The notes beneath the pieces are model-generated. The model was not told the DNA's origin. It was given only the letters and a program-made list of their open reading frames with translations, and ran no database searches. A program made the position numbers and the translations under genes. DNA of 64,000 nt from Gammaproteobacteria bacterium (lineage in GTDB: Bacteria; Pseudomonadota; Gammaproteobacteria; Enterobacterales; Alteromonadaceae), in NCBI GenBank assembly GCA_018222405.1, contig JAAFAI010000021.1:1-64000 (forward strand). The letters are read 5' to 3'. Positions 26,650 to 36,687 of this stretch are shown in pieces (positions within the stretch are counted from its first letter, which is position 1; each line of letters opens with the position of its first letter).

Positions 26650-27603
26650 ATGACTACCCAGTTAGAACAGCTAAAATCTATCACGACCGTCGTTGCTGAC
26701 ACCGGTGACTTCGAAGCCATTGCTTTGTATCAACCGCAGGATGCAACGACCAACCCGTCGCTATTGTTAAAAGCAGTGCAAATTGAAAAGTACCGTCCGC
26801 TGGCTATCGAAGCGGTAAAATGGGCGAAAGATCAGGGCGCTACCGATGACGTAGCCGCAGTTGCAGCTGACAAACTGGCGGTACTTATCGGTGCTAAGCT
26901 AATGGAACAGGTACCGGGTTATGTTTCTACCGAAGTGGATGCGAGGTTATCCTTCGATACTATGGCCACCATTGAAAAAGCCAATCACCTGCTGGCGCTG
27001 TACCGTGATCAGGGCATCGATACCAGCCGCGTGCTGATTAAGATTGCCGCTACATGGGAAGGTATTCAGGCCGCGCGTATCCTGGAAGCCCAGGGCATTA
27101 AAACCAACGTGACTCTGGTATTCTCTTTCGCACAGGCCCGCGCATCCGCTGAAGCCGGCGCTTTCCTTATCTCACCTTTCGTTGGACGTATTCTTGACTG
27201 GTATAAAGCCGACCAGCCAGATGCTGACTTTAGCGGTGCAAACGATCCGGGCGTGCAGTCGGTTACCCGTATTTATAATTACTTTAAAGAAAACGGTTAT
27301 GACACCATCGTAATGGGCGCCAGCTTCCGCAATATTAGTGAAATTCAGGAACTGGCTGGCTGTGACCGTCTGACCATCAGCCCGGGCTTGCTGGATGAGC
27401 TGGCTAACACTGATGCAGAACTGCCGCGTAAACTGACACCGGTTGATTCTCCTAAAGCGGCACCGGCGGCGTTAACCGAGCAAACTTTCCGTTGGGATAT
27501 GAACGAAGATGCCATGGCAACCGATAAACTGTCTCAGGGTATTCGCCAGTTTGCTAAAGATCAGGTAACACTGGAAACGATGCTGACTGATCTGGCCAAA
27601 TAA
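26650..27603 (+). CDS. tal: Transaldolase
   Basis: A 317-residue class I transaldolase of the TalB length, moving a dihydroxyacetone unit between sugar phosphates. The Schiff-base lysine is Lys131 in [11 protein letters not shown] (Lys132 in E. coli TalB), and [12 protein letters not shown] and the closing region FAKDQVTLE are typical. The ATG at 26650 is used because GGAAAG precedes it; an upstream in-frame alternative start at 26623 has no support. It is divergent from araB and supplies the non-oxidative pentose phosphate step needed after xylulose 5-phosphate forms. Confidence 0.96.
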   Translation: MTTQLEQLKSITTVVADTGDFEAIALYQPQDATTNPSLLLKAVQIEKYRPLAIEAVKWAKDQGATDDVAAVAADKLAVLIGAKLMEQVPGYVSTEVDARLSFDTMATIEKANHLLALYRDQGIDTSRVLIKIAATWEGIQAARILEAQGIKTNVTLVFSFAQARASAEAGAFLISPFVGRILDWYKADQPDADFSGANDPGVQSVTRIYNYFKENGYDTIVMGASFRNISEIQELAGCDRLTISPGLLDELANTDAELPRKLTPVDSPKAAPAALTEQTFRWDMNEDAMATDKLSQGIRQFAKDQVTLETMLTDLAK

Positions 27604-27620
27604 CCAGTCACACTCATTGT

Positions 27621-27659
27621 AAAAAAAGCGGCTGACAGGTATCTGTCAGCCGCTTTTTT
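27621..27659. terminator. Bidirectional terminator between tal and the S10 peptidase gene
   Basis: A perfect long stem (AAAAAAGCGGCTGACAG with its complement, four-base loop) with A and T runs on both sides. It can stop the converging transcripts of both neighbours. Confidence 0.92.
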
Positions 27660-27686
27660 AATTATACGAATGCCGGCAGAAATGTA

Positions 27687-29207
27687 TTATTTATTGGTAG
27701 GTGTGTGACCCTCAATAAAGCGACGAACATCGTTAAACAGTTCAACCTTCGCCTCGCTGTTCACGTACATCATGTGCCCCCCTTCATAATAGGTATACCA
27801 GATTTGCTCTGCATTTATTGCGTGGCGGTTAAGGGTATATTCGGCATCAAAAAACGGCGTTACCAGATCGTAATATCCTGATGCTACCAACACATCCAAC
27901 TCAGGGTTAATCCGCAATGCCTCAGATAATTGTCCTGCCGTATTAACATAAGTTGGCTCCCACGCACTACCGTCCTTGCTGGTGCGGTAGCGCCAGTAAC
28001 GTCTTAGGTCCGGGTCTGCCGGCGAAAGATACTGACGCTCCCATTCAACGTTGAGTGAATTGCGCATATAGACATGCAGGGCGCTGTTAAAGGCCGCCGA
28101 GATAGTATCTGATGCCGCATCACGTTTGGTGCTGTCATCCAGATCGTCGCGCTCATCGCCTAAGTAGCGAGCATCCAGTAAACCAATGGTTTTGCTTTCA
28201 TCCCGTAATAACTCTTTGGCAAAGCGGCGCGCACTGATCCTTAAATCAGCGCGCTCAACGTATTGAGGGCTTAAGCCGGTAAAGTAGGCCAGGCGTTCAA
28301 CCAACTGACGTTTTTGTTCAGGCTTTAAACGGTTGCCGGCAAACAAGCCAGGCAATAGTTCGTTGGTGGCAAACTGACGTGCCTGCTGCAGAAATGCCTG
28401 TTTATTCTGCGGTACCGGGGTGACTTTATCATGATACATAGCGGCTGCTGCCATGGTCGGTACATAAGTAACATAGGAGATAATATTATCCGGTATATAT
28501 GGCGATGAGCCCTGATAGTCCAGTGCCTGTGAAACAAACACCAGTCCGTTGATGCTGACTTTCATGTCTTTCTGCAGAATATTTGCCACGTAAGCCGCAC
28601 GGGTGGTGCCATAACTTTCGCCGAGAATAAAAATCGGCGAGCCCCATCGATTATTCTCGGTCACCCAGGTACGGATAAACTCAGCCATCGACTGTGCATC
28701 TTCTTTAAGCCCCCAGAAGGCTTTACCTTCGTATTCACCCAGAGCCCGTGAGAACCCGGTGCCGACGGGGTCAATAAAGACCAAATCCGTAACATCCATT
28801 ATTGAGCTGGATGAACTCTTAGGTAAGTAAGGCGGTAATCCCGGATGAGATGCATCAGAAGGCACTTCAGCAAAAGCTGGTCCTAAGCCACTCATATGTA
28901 GCCACACAGATGCCGACCCCGGCCCGCCATTCCACACAAAGGTTACCGGCCGTTTGGCTTTCTCGGCTTTATCCTTTACGTAGGCAAATGAAAAAATACT
29001 GGCCTTGGGTTCCCCTTTTAAATCGCGTAAATAGGTTTCGCCTGCGGTAGCCCTGTAGGAAATTTTCTGACCGTTAAACTTACCACTGTGATTTGTGATG
29101 AACGCCTGTGGTGCTTCGACAGGGAGTTTTTCATCCTCAGCCTGTGCCGATGTCATCAATAAGCCAATTACCAGTAACCAGTACTTAGTCCCTGTTCCAA
29201 ACAGCAT
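27687..29207 (-). CDS. Secreted serine carboxypeptidase (peptidase family S10)
   Basis: A 506-residue secreted serine carboxypeptidase-type enzyme. It has a signal peptide ending MTSAQA, the oxyanion-region motif FVWNGGPGSAS, FIDPVGTGFS, the nucleophile Ser198 in GESYGTTRA, a late Asp in SGYYDLVTPF and the catalytic His in EGGHMMYV. The ATG at 29207 has GGAG upstream; a longer in-frame start would bury the signal peptide. It should trim peptides from the C-terminus in the periplasm or outside the cell. Neighbours do not suggest a pathway. Confidence 0.9.
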   Translation of the reverse strand: MLFGTGTKYWLLVIGLLMTSAQAEDEKLPVEAPQAFITNHSGKFNGQKISYRATAGETYLRDLKGEPKASIFSFAYVKDKAEKAKRPVTFVWNGGPGSASVWLHMSGLGPAFAEVPSDASHPGLPPYLPKSSSSSIMDVTDLVFIDPVGTGFSRALGEYEGKAFWGLKEDAQSMAEFIRTWVTENNRWGSPIFILGESYGTTRAAYVANILQKDMKVSINGLVFVSQALDYQGSSPYIPDNIISYVTYVPTMAAAAMYHDKVTPVPQNKQAFLQQARQFATNELLPGLFAGNRLKPEQKRQLVERLAYFTGLSPQYVERADLRISARRFAKELLRDESKTIGLLDARYLGDERDDLDDSTKRDAASDTISAAFNSALHVYMRNSLNVEWERQYLSPADPDLRRYWRYRTSKDGSAWEPTYVNTAGQLSEALRINPELDVLVASGYYDLVTPFFDAEYTLNRHAINAEQIWYTYYEGGHMMYVNSEAKVELFNDVRRFIEGHTPTNK

Positions 29208-29409
29208 AGTTGCTCCGCCTGTTTTTAGATTTACTGCCATTCAGTATATAGCGATTTCACCACAATACAGGCTACAAACGACGAGCTCACCTAAACCGAT
29301 GATGAACATCCAGCCTGTGCAGGTGAAAAATAAGGTGGTCAAACCATCAATAAATGAGTATGTTAAATCCCGTTTTAGGATGCCCCACCATTAACAAGGA
29401 ATGAGCTTT

Positions 29410-30648
29410 ATGAAGTTATTAAAGTCTGCCGCCCTTTTTCTGTTACCTGCCACGATATCAGTGAACGCCAATGCCGAATACCTGATTAACCTGGCCGATT
29501 TTCCTGACTGGTTTCAACAATCCATGGCCAGAGAAACCAGTGTCGAAGCCAGCGGAAAAATGGTTATCGAACGGTTGAATGTCGACGCCCAGGTAAAAGG
29601 CAAGCCTGTGTTACAGGATAGCGGTAGCACCGACGTATGGTATTACACCATGGATATCGGCTCTGATTCACCGGTGGAATGTTACGCCTTTTTAGAGTTT
29701 GATGGCGTGGCCAACTCCCTGCATGCCATTGTGGAACACAGCCTTGGCGGCGCAGAGCAGATTAACGGTAAAGCCTTATCCGGGCGTTTCACGCTAGGCC
29801 TGGATATGGGCATGATTGGCGATACGCCTTTCCTGCAATTAGACACTTTGTATAACTTAGGCGAAGGCAGTGAAAAGGTTGCCGGCGTATTAAAAGGGTT
29901 ATCAGCTCAGACCAATCAAAGCCTGCAAATTTGTGTGCATAATGAAATGGGCTATCAGCAGGCTTTTCACGAGGTATTCGCCAGTTTTGTCCAGGCTTTT
30001 ACGGCTAACGATCAGCAGCCAGAACTTTATGAAGCCACGTACCGTATGACAATTAACGGCATTCCGGTAGGTTACTCTCAGGAGAAGCACACTATCGATC
30101 AGGACGGCGATATTGCAACCGTCTTGCGCGATGCCATGATAACTCCGGTCGATCAGGTTGCGGTGTCACGTTCAGATTCGCAGACGCTGGAATGGAGTCG
30201 CGCCGATGGCTCACTAATCAATGCTCAGGAATATACCATTGAAAATGGCCAGTTGGCGTCACAGTTTGCTATCAGTCATGCCGAAGATGCCTGGCAGGTA
30301 ACAGGCCAAATGCAGGGTAAAGAAGTCAACGCTAGTCTGGAATACAACAGCTGGTTATTGTCGAGTTTCGGTAATTACATTGAAACGGCGTTACTGCTAG
30401 CCAGCGATGAGCCTTCAGCCGATTATCATATCTGGCTTTCGGATGCCGACCCAACCTCAGCCTTGCCGGTTACTTTTACAAAAATCGACGAACTGCCAGA
30501 CGCCAATTTACAGTTTGATCTGGGTCCGCTTACCCTTAAATACCTGGCCACAGAGAAGGGTTCCTTTGAAAAAGGCTCCATTGCTCAGGGTGGTGCCGAG
30601 CTGAAACTTGAAAAAGTGTACAGCAAAGGCCAGCCGGTAATGCCATGA
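29410..30648 (+). CDS. Secreted protein of unknown function, paired with a transglutaminase-like protein
   Basis: I do not recognise this 412-residue protein. It has a clear signal peptide (cleavage after VNANA), no other membrane segment and only three Cys-poor regions of mixed beta character, with segments such as YRMTINGIPVGYSQEKHTI that resemble a beta-rich domain repeated on each half. The ATG at 29410 is taken because AAGGA lies nine bases upstream, while an earlier ATG at 29401 has the same purines too close. Its stop overlaps the next start as ATGA, so the two proteins are made together and probably act together in the periplasm. Confidence 0.7.
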   Translation: MKLLKSAALFLLPATISVNANAEYLINLADFPDWFQQSMARETSVEASGKMVIERLNVDAQVKGKPVLQDSGSTDVWYYTMDIGSDSPVECYAFLEFDGVANSLHAIVEHSLGGAEQINGKALSGRFTLGLDMGMIGDTPFLQLDTLYNLGEGSEKVAGVLKGLSAQTNQSLQICVHNEMGYQQAFHEVFASFVQAFTANDQQPELYEATYRMTINGIPVGYSQEKHTIDQDGDIATVLRDAMITPVDQVAVSRSDSQTLEWSRADGSLINAQEYTIENGQLASQFAISHAEDAWQVTGQMQGKEVNASLEYNSWLLSSFGNYIETALLLASDEPSADYHIWLSDADPTSALPVTFTKIDELPDANLQFDLGPLTLKYLATEKGSFEKGSIAQGGAELKLEKVYSKGQPVMP

Positions 30649-31424
30649 ACAAACTCCTGACCACCCTGGCGCTGACGTTTTCAATAAACGTTAGTGCACA
30701 GTCAGTACCCTCACTGGCTGAGATACCGCTAACAATGAGTGCAAGCCAGTCAGGCGCCCTAACGAAAACCATTTACCTGGAGGTAGAAACACGTCAGGCT
30801 GACTCGCTGGTAAAACATCTGAGCCACTACAGCGGTGTGACCACAGAACAGCTGAGTAAAAACACCGTGGCAGTGGGATTAGCTCATCAGCCGATGTTTA
30901 CCGGCGCGGTGCAAAGTAAATATATACAGCCCAGTTTTGTTATTGATACCGACGAACCGGCAACCAAGGCATTTATTGAAGGGTTTACCAAAACTCGCAC
31001 GGATGCCGACGAGCTGGAAGCAATCACCGCCTATGTGAGCGAGTATATTAATGAGCCGACCTATATTCATGGGTTCAATCTGGCTTCTACGGTAGCTTCG
31101 CAACGTTCTGGTGACTGCACTGAGTTTGCTACCCTGACAACGGCTTTAGCCAGAGGTTTAGGCATGCCTGCCCGGTTAACCCTTGGAACGGTGATCACAG
31201 CTTACGCAGAATCAGCCGATGCATTTGGTCATGCCTGGACTGAGGTCTGGTATAAAGGTAAGTGGCAGATTATTGATGCCGCACTGTACGGCGCTGAAGG
31301 ACAGCAGTTTTACTACCTGCCAACCGGCATACTCGACAATGAAGGGCCTGGCTTTGCCATGTCTTTAGTGATGGCTTCTTCTTTGTTTCCCAACCGCGTG
31401 GTAAATGTACAAAACCTGCAATAA
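30645..31424 (+). CDS. Secreted transglutaminase-like cysteine protein
   Basis: A 259-residue protein with a signal peptide (after VSA) and a C-terminal transglutaminase-like domain of the papain fold. The catalytic triad is visible: Cys158 in RSGDCTEFATL, His196 in FGHAWTEVW and Asp211 in IIDAALYG. In bacteria such domains act as proteases, amidases or cross-linkers; which one applies here cannot be read. The first 100 residues are beta-rich and include VYLEVETRQ-like strands of unknown role. It overlaps the preceding unknown gene by four bases. Confidence 0.82.
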   Translation: MNKLLTTLALTFSINVSAQSVPSLAEIPLTMSASQSGALTKTIYLEVETRQADSLVKHLSHYSGVTTEQLSKNTVAVGLAHQPMFTGAVQSKYIQPSFVIDTDEPATKAFIEGFTKTRTDADELEAITAYVSEYINEPTYIHGFNLASTVASQRSGDCTEFATLTTALARGLGMPARLTLGTVITAYAESADAFGHAWTEVWYKGKWQIIDAALYGAEGQQFYYLPTGILDNEGPGFAMSLVMASSLFPNRVVNVQNLQ

Positions 31425-31438
31425 GCTGTTATAAGCGT

Positions 31439-31464
31439 TGCGCATCTGTTCGGGCAGATGCGCA
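31439..31464. terminator. Hairpin between converging genes
   Basis: A perfect 10-bp stem TGCGCATCTG/CAGATGCGCA with a six-base loop lies between the transglutaminase-like gene and the outer-membrane protein gene. No T run follows on either strand, so termination would be weak or Rho-assisted. Confidence 0.5.
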
Positions 31465-31476
31465 CGCGCTAATTAA

Positions 31477-32259
31477 TTAGAATCGAACGCTGGTCGCCAG
31501 CGTGATGCTGGCCATTCCGCCCGACGTGTAAGCACCGGCACCAGCCTGAATCGACCAGCCCGGCGTAAACCAGTAATCCACGGTTAGCTCTGCAATATCG
31601 TCCCGCGGATACGCGTTGTTATCATTGTCTATCTCAGCGAGGTAGGAAAGCCCTGCGCTAAAGCGCTGATTAAAGAAATAACGAGCATCAAGCTCAACCC
31701 TGGCCAGGTCATTTAACATCATCTCCATATTGATATCCCAGCCACTGCCTGAGGTAATGTTGGTATAGCGTCCAAATACCCGGGCCGTGGTCTCGTTTGC
31801 CGAACGGTGGGTACCGTAAATTCTGCCATCGGCATATTCATAGATAACACCGCCGCCCACCTGCCATTCGGGTGTTACGAAATAGCCAGCATCAATGTCG
31901 GCGTACAGGTATCTTTCACGAAAAGACACGCTGCGGTCAAAATCGCCATAGCGTAGCTTTGAATTGATCACCCATTTGTCGTCAACGAACCACTCACCAC
32001 CGAATTCGTAGCGGTCCACAGAACTGTCACCAAAGTAACGGACAAAAACACTGTTGGTTTTATTCAGGTAAGGCGAAATAAGAAAGGGCTGTCCGCTCAA
32101 TGGTACATCAGACAAATAGCGCTTGTATTCAATACCAACAAAGTCGTCGCCATAGTTTTTTATATCGGCCAGGCCAACAGAGATTTCATTTTGTGCAGCA
32201 ATGGAAAAACCAGAAAAACACAAACCGCAAAGGGCTATGGGTAAAAGGGATTGTTTCAT
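31477..32259 (-). CDS. Small outer-membrane beta-barrel protein
   Basis: A 260-residue protein with a signal peptide (SGFSIAA) and alternating hydrophobic/polar strands throughout, such as YEFGGEWFVDDKWVINSKLRYG, ending in TLATSVRF with terminal Phe. These are the features of a small outer-membrane barrel or porin-like protein of about ten to twelve strands. No conserved functional motif was seen. It faces away from the siderophore receptor gene. Confidence 0.7.
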   Translation of the reverse strand: MKQSLLPIALCGLCFSGFSIAAQNEISVGLADIKNYGDDFVGIEYKRYLSDVPLSGQPFLISPYLNKTNSVFVRYFGDSSVDRYEFGGEWFVDDKWVINSKLRYGDFDRSVSFRERYLYADIDAGYFVTPEWQVGGGVIYEYADGRIYGTHRSANETTARVFGRYTNITSGSGWDINMEMMLNDLARVELDARYFFNQRFSAGLSYLAEIDNDNNAYPRDDIAELTVDYWFTPGWSIQAGAGAYTSGGMASITLATSVRF

Positions 32260-32576
32260 AACGTATCCTTGTTACGATAAAAATAGTAGGAAACAGCGCA
32301 CCCTGACATTGCGTAACCAAGCCATGCGCCATTAAAGCAAAACTGCAATACAAACAACACTTGTTACGACTTGTGCCCCGTTAAATAGTTCAGCCGTTAT
32401 TTACCCCGGACCACACTTTTTAGTGCGGTGGATTGCTTTTTTTAAACTCACGTATTCAGCCAGGCCGCGTAACCATTAGCATCGTCCTCTGCCCGGTTTT
32501 CTCAACGAGATGGTTGCATAATGCCACCTCGTGGATATAATAATGCGAACTATTATCATTTACATTGGGATTATTA
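32260..32576. promoter_or_regulatory. Control region of the siderophore receptor
   Basis: This 317-base gap holds the promoters of the leftward barrel gene and the rightward receptor gene. A GC-rich imperfect stem around 32409-32432 (CCACACTTTTTAGTGCGGTGG) followed by a T-rich stretch points rightwards and could end a small transcript, but nothing upstream on that strand encodes a protein. A Fur-like box sits at 32542-32560. Confidence 0.4.
32542..32560 (+). promoter_or_regulatory. Fur-like box upstream of the siderophore receptor
   Basis: The sequence AATGCGAACTATTATCATT matches 15 of the 18 fixed positions of the 19-bp Fur consensus AATGATAATnATTATCATT. It ends 16 bases before the receptor start codon, a place where Fur-iron would repress. 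Confidence 0.7.
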
Positions 32577-34742
32577 ATGAAATATAACGCGATCAGTCTT
32601 GCCCTGCTTACTTCTCTTGCTTTGCCGGCCGGCGTTGCCAACGCAAACGCGGTACCTGACGATGAGGATATTGAAAAGCTCACGGTTAGTGGCGAGCGCT
32701 TAAATAATTATCTGTATGAAAAAGCCGATAGTCTGTCCCGACTCGATCTGGATATTAAGGATTTGCCTCAGTCGATCAGTGTGGTTGGCGAGGAAATGAT
32801 TGATGATTTCGCGTTAAATAACATTAATGCGGTACTCGATACCGTGACTGGCCTCAACGTAGAGGAAGTCGAAACTGACCGGACTTATTTTACAGCCCGC
32901 GGCTTCGACGTGACCAACTTTCAGGTCGACGGCCTGGGGTTGCCCGTATTAAGCGGCAACGTGCACGGCGACATCGACACCGCCATTTACGAAAGAGTTG
33001 AGGTATTGCGTGGTGCAAACGGTCTGATGACCGGTACCGGCAGTCCTTCTGCTACCATCAACTACGTGCGCAAAAAGCCCACCGAGAACACTCAGATATC
33101 AGCCCGCGCCCAGCTGGGTAGCTGGAATGCCAAACGCCTCGACATTGATGCCTCGGCACCTTTATCAGACTCAGTAGGCGCCCGCGTGGTGGTGGTTAAA
33201 GAAGATAAAGAGTCGTACCTCGACCGCTACGAGTTAGATAAAACGGTGGCTTACGGTGTTATTAGCGCCGCCCTTACCGACACCACTCTGTTAACTGTTG
33301 GCGCCAGCCAGCAAACCAGCGATGCCAAAGGCAATATGTGGGGCGCGTTAACCTTGTATTACGCCGATGGTACGCCAACTAACTTCGACACCAGCACCAG
33401 CACGTCTGCCGACTGGTCACGATGGGATGTTACCGACACCCGCTATTTCGTGTTCCTGGAACAGCAACTGGCCGAGGGCTGGTCACTTAAAGCCGATTAC
33501 ACGCACATTGAGACCGACGAAGACACTCAGCTGTTTTACACGTATGTGTCACGCGATGCGGATACCGGTGTTACACTGCTAGATCCTGAAACCGGTCTGG
33601 GTCTGATTGGCTACGGTAGTGAATACACGCTGGATGATGAGCACGATTACGCAGATATCTACCTGAATGGTAACTTCGATGCCTTCGGCCAGTCACATCA
33701 GGTCATGATGGGGGCGAGCTATGCTAAAGTCGCTTACACCGACCAATCGCTTTATGACTTCCATACCGGCAATGGCTTTCCTTTACTGCCAGCCATGGAA
33801 GACTGGACCGGTGACACACCACTGCCAGAATTTACCGATGGTGCTACTGGCAGTGATGTAGAAGAAGAGCAAACCGCGGTCTATTTTGGCGGTAACTTTG
33901 CCCTGACCGACAGCTTGTCTCTATTAGCCGGCGGACGCTTTAACCAGGTGGAAGTCACCGGTATCTCCTATGGCATCGACGAAACCCTCGATGAAAACGC
34001 GTTTGTTCCTTACGGTGGTCTGGTTTACGCCATTAATGACGATATCAACACCTACTTCAGCTATACCGAGGTATTTACCCCACAAACCGAACGGAATGCC
34101 AACTTTGACCGCCTCGATCCTATTACCGGTGAGTCAAAAGAATTAGGGGTTAAGGCATCTCTGATGGACGGTAATGCGTTACTTACCGTAGCGTATTTCG
34201 ATATTGATCAGGTTAATGTTGCCGTTGACGATGGCTTTGCGGCCAACCCGGTTTCCGGTGTGGAAGAACAGGTTTACCGCGAGGCAGACGGCCTGAGCTC
34301 CAAAGGCTGGGAAGTCGACTTAGCCGGTGAAATTCTGCCCGGCCTGCAAACCAGCCTGGGTCTGACGTTCTTCGACCTCGATGGCGACCAGCTTGTTGCC
34401 GATTACACGCCTGAGAAACTGGTTAACGTAAATGCCACCTATCAGTTCCAGACATTACCGGCCCTGAAAGTCGGTACGTCCATTCGCTGGCAGGAAGCCA
34501 CCTCCCGCAATGTGGGTCAGGTGCCCGCCGCTTATGCTAATGCCGGTCAGGACATCGTGATTGAACAGGATGCCTACGCGCTGGTGAACATGATGGCCAG
34601 TTATACGGTTAACGACAGTATTACCATTATTGCTAACGTGAATAATGTCACCGACGAAAAGTACCTGAAGTCGCTGTACTGGGAGCAGGGTTATTACGGC
34701 GCACCCCGTAACTACATGTTGTCAGTAAACTGGCAGTACTAA
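32577..34742 (+). CDS. TonB-dependent siderophore receptor
   Basis: A 721-residue outer-membrane receptor. After the signal peptide (GVANANA) the plug has LDIKDLPQSISVVGEEMIDDF and the marks RGFDVTNFQVDG and GLMTGTGSPSATINYVRK that define the siderophore subfamily; the barrel ends in NYMLSVNWQY with aromatic C-terminus. The most similar family members bind ferric catecholate or hydroxamate siderophores; the particular ligand cannot be told. The ATG at 32577 has GGGA upstream; an earlier TTG is less likely. The Fur-like box supports iron regulation. No siderophore synthesis genes are in the window. Confidence 0.92.
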   Translation: MKYNAISLALLTSLALPAGVANANAVPDDEDIEKLTVSGERLNNYLYEKADSLSRLDLDIKDLPQSISVVGEEMIDDFALNNINAVLDTVTGLNVEEVETDRTYFTARGFDVTNFQVDGLGLPVLSGNVHGDIDTAIYERVEVLRGANGLMTGTGSPSATINYVRKKPTENTQISARAQLGSWNAKRLDIDASAPLSDSVGARVVVVKEDKESYLDRYELDKTVAYGVISAALTDTTLLTVGASQQTSDAKGNMWGALTLYYADGTPTNFDTSTSTSADWSRWDVTDTRYFVFLEQQLAEGWSLKADYTHIETDEDTQLFYTYVSRDADTGVTLLDPETGLGLIGYGSEYTLDDEHDYADIYLNGNFDAFGQSHQVMMGASYAKVAYTDQSLYDFHTGNGFPLLPAMEDWTGDTPLPEFTDGATGSDVEEEQTAVYFGGNFALTDSLSLLAGGRFNQVEVTGISYGIDETLDENAFVPYGGLVYAINDDINTYFSYTEVFTPQTERNANFDRLDPITGESKELGVKASLMDGNALLTVAYFDIDQVNVAVDDGFAANPVSGVEEQVYREADGLSSKGWEVDLAGEILPGLQTSLGLTFFDLDGDQLVADYTPEKLVNVNATYQFQTLPALKVGTSIRWQEATSRNVGQVPAAYANAGQDIVIEQDAYALVNMMASYTVNDSITIIANVNNVTDEKYLKSLYWEQGYYGAPRNYMLSVNWQY

Positions 34743-34747
34743 ATAAC

Positions 34748-34775
34748 AAAAAGGCCGCTGAGCGGCCTTTTTTCT
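34748..34775. terminator. Bidirectional terminator between the receptor gene and pckA
   Basis: A stem AAAAAGGCCGCT/AGCGGCCTTTTT with a minimal loop, with A and T runs on either side. It lies between converging genes. Confidence 0.88.
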
Positions 34776-34788
34776 TTTCTGACAGTAG

Positions 34789-36420
34789 TTAATCCTGTTC
34801 GGCAACCGGCTCAAGCTGAGGACCGGCTTTCACCAGTGCCCGGCCTTTATCATTCACCGCAAATTGCTCAAAGTTATCAATAAATAACTCAGCAAGCTGT
34901 GTTGCCTTTTCGTACCAGTCATCAGCACTTTCATAAGTATCACGCGGATCCAGAATATCCGGGTCTACCCCTGGCAGCGACGAAGGAACCTGCAGGTTAA
35001 AAATAGGCAGTGTATGGCACTCTGCCTCTTCAATAGAGCCATCCAGAATACGGTCGATAATAGCGCGGGTATCCTTAATAGAGATCCGTTTACCCGTGCC
35101 ATTCCAACCGGTGTTCACCAGGTAGGCCTGGGCGCCAACCGCGTCCATTTTGGCGACTAACTCTTCGCCGTACTTAGTGGGGTGAAGGGTTAAGAACGCT
35201 TTACCAAAACAAGCCGAGAAAGTAGGTGTGGGTTCGGTAATACCGCGCTCAGTACCCGCCAGTTTAGCAGTGAAGCCAGACAGGAAGTGGTACTGCGTTT
35301 GCGCATGATCCAGTTTCGAAACCGGCGGTAAAACACCAAATGCATCAGCGGTTAAGAAAATCACTTTCTTAGCATGACCGCCTTTGGAAACCGGCTTCAC
35401 AATATTTTCGATATGGTGAATAGGATAAGACACCCGGGTGTTTTCGGTTACCGTATTATCGTTATAATCCACAACGCCATTGTCATCAACGGTAACGTTT
35501 TCCAGCAATGCATCACGGCGGATAGCATGATAAATATCCGGCTCGCTTTCCGGGTCTAAGTTGATGGTTTTGGCATAGCAGCCGCCTTCAAAATTAAACA
35601 CGCCGTTTTCATCCCAGCCATGCTCATCGTCGCCAATTAAGCGGCGGTGAGGATCGGTAGACAGAGTAGTTTTACCGGTACCAGACAGACCAAAGAAGAT
35701 CGCCACATCGCCGTCTTCACCCATATTGGCAGAACAGTGCATAGAAGCCATGTTGTTCAGTGGCAGGTAGTAGTTCATCATTGCGAACATACCTTTTTTC
35801 ATTTCACCGCCGTACCAGGTACCGCCGATCACCTGCATTTTTTCGGTCATGTTAAATACGGTGAACACTTCTGAGTTCATGCCGTGCTCTTGCCACTTGG
35901 GGTTGCTGGTTTTAGAACCATTAAGCACTACGAAGTCCGGCTCGCCGAAATTAGCCAGTTCTTCTTCCGTTGGGCGAATAAACATGTTCTTAACGAAATG
36001 CGCCTGCCAGGCCACTTCCATCACAAACCTTACTTTTAAGCGGGAGCTTTCATTGGCACCACAAAAGGTATCCACTACGAACAAACGCTTACCGGATAAC
36101 TGTTCCCCCACCAATGCTTTAAGGTCGGCCCAGACTTCCGGGCTAATGGGTTTGTTATCGTTACGGGCAGCTTCGCTGTCCCACCACATATGTTCTTTAC
36201 TGACTTCGTCTTCAACAATGTATTTGTCTTTGGGGGAACGACCGGTAAAGACACCCGTGCTCACTGCCACGGCACCGGACTCGGTAACCACACCACGCTC
36301 ATAACCGGTTAGATCATCACGGGTTTCCTCGGCAAACAATTGCTCGTAACTGGGGTTGTATATTATTTCGGAGGCATCGTTGATGCCGTATTTCGCTAAG
36401 GTTTCGACAGAAATGGCCAT
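34789..36420 (-). CDS. pckA: Phosphoenolpyruvate carboxykinase (ATP)
   Basis: A 543-residue cytoplasmic enzyme making phosphoenolpyruvate from oxaloacetate with ATP, the entry to gluconeogenesis. Visible motifs are the substrate loop [16 protein letters not shown], the kinase loop [11 protein letters not shown], the metal-binding [22 protein letters not shown] and the adenine-contact region [19 protein letters not shown] precedes the ATG. A word TTGTATGAC similar to the arabinose operators lies about 200 bases upstream, but its meaning is doubtful. Confidence 0.98.
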   Translation of the reverse strand: MAISVETLAKYGINDASEIIYNPSYEQLFAEETRDDLTGYERGVVTESGAVAVSTGVFTGRSPKDKYIVEDEVSKEHMWWDSEAARNDNKPISPEVWADLKALVGEQLSGKRLFVVDTFCGANESSRLKVRFVMEVAWQAHFVKNMFIRPTEEELANFGEPDFVVLNGSKTSNPKWQEHGMNSEVFTVFNMTEKMQVIGGTWYGGEMKKGMFAMMNYYLPLNNMASMHCSANMGEDGDVAIFFGLSGTGKTTLSTDPHRRLIGDDEHGWDENGVFNFEGGCYAKTINLDPESEPDIYHAIRRDALLENVTVDDNGVVDYNDNTVTENTRVSYPIHHIENIVKPVSKGGHAKKVIFLTADAFGVLPPVSKLDHAQTQYHFLSGFTAKLAGTERGITEPTPTFSACFGKAFLTLHPTKYGEELVAKMDAVGAQAYLVNTGWNGTGKRISIKDTRAIIDRILDGSIEEAECHTLPIFNLQVPSSLPGVDPDILDPRDTYESADDWYEKATQLAELFIDNFEQFAVNDKGRALVKAGPQLEPVAEQD

Positions 36421-36687
36421 TGCCTTTTCCTCCGTGAACGGTTGAAAATTAAGTTAGAAAACTTTTCTAAAGGCAACGCTGAACTTATTGTTTTTATTTT
36501 GGTTGCAGGGTCATTTTTAGGTATAACAAAGTTAAGCCAGTGGTACAACTGTAGCGGCATTGACGGTAATTAACATTGATATGCATCAGTTGAATGTGAT
36601 TAAAAAACAACCACCCATTTGTATGACTTATCTATTGTCCGTTATTCCGGAGTTTTCTCCCTCGTCATCCCCGCACATACTCCCTCA

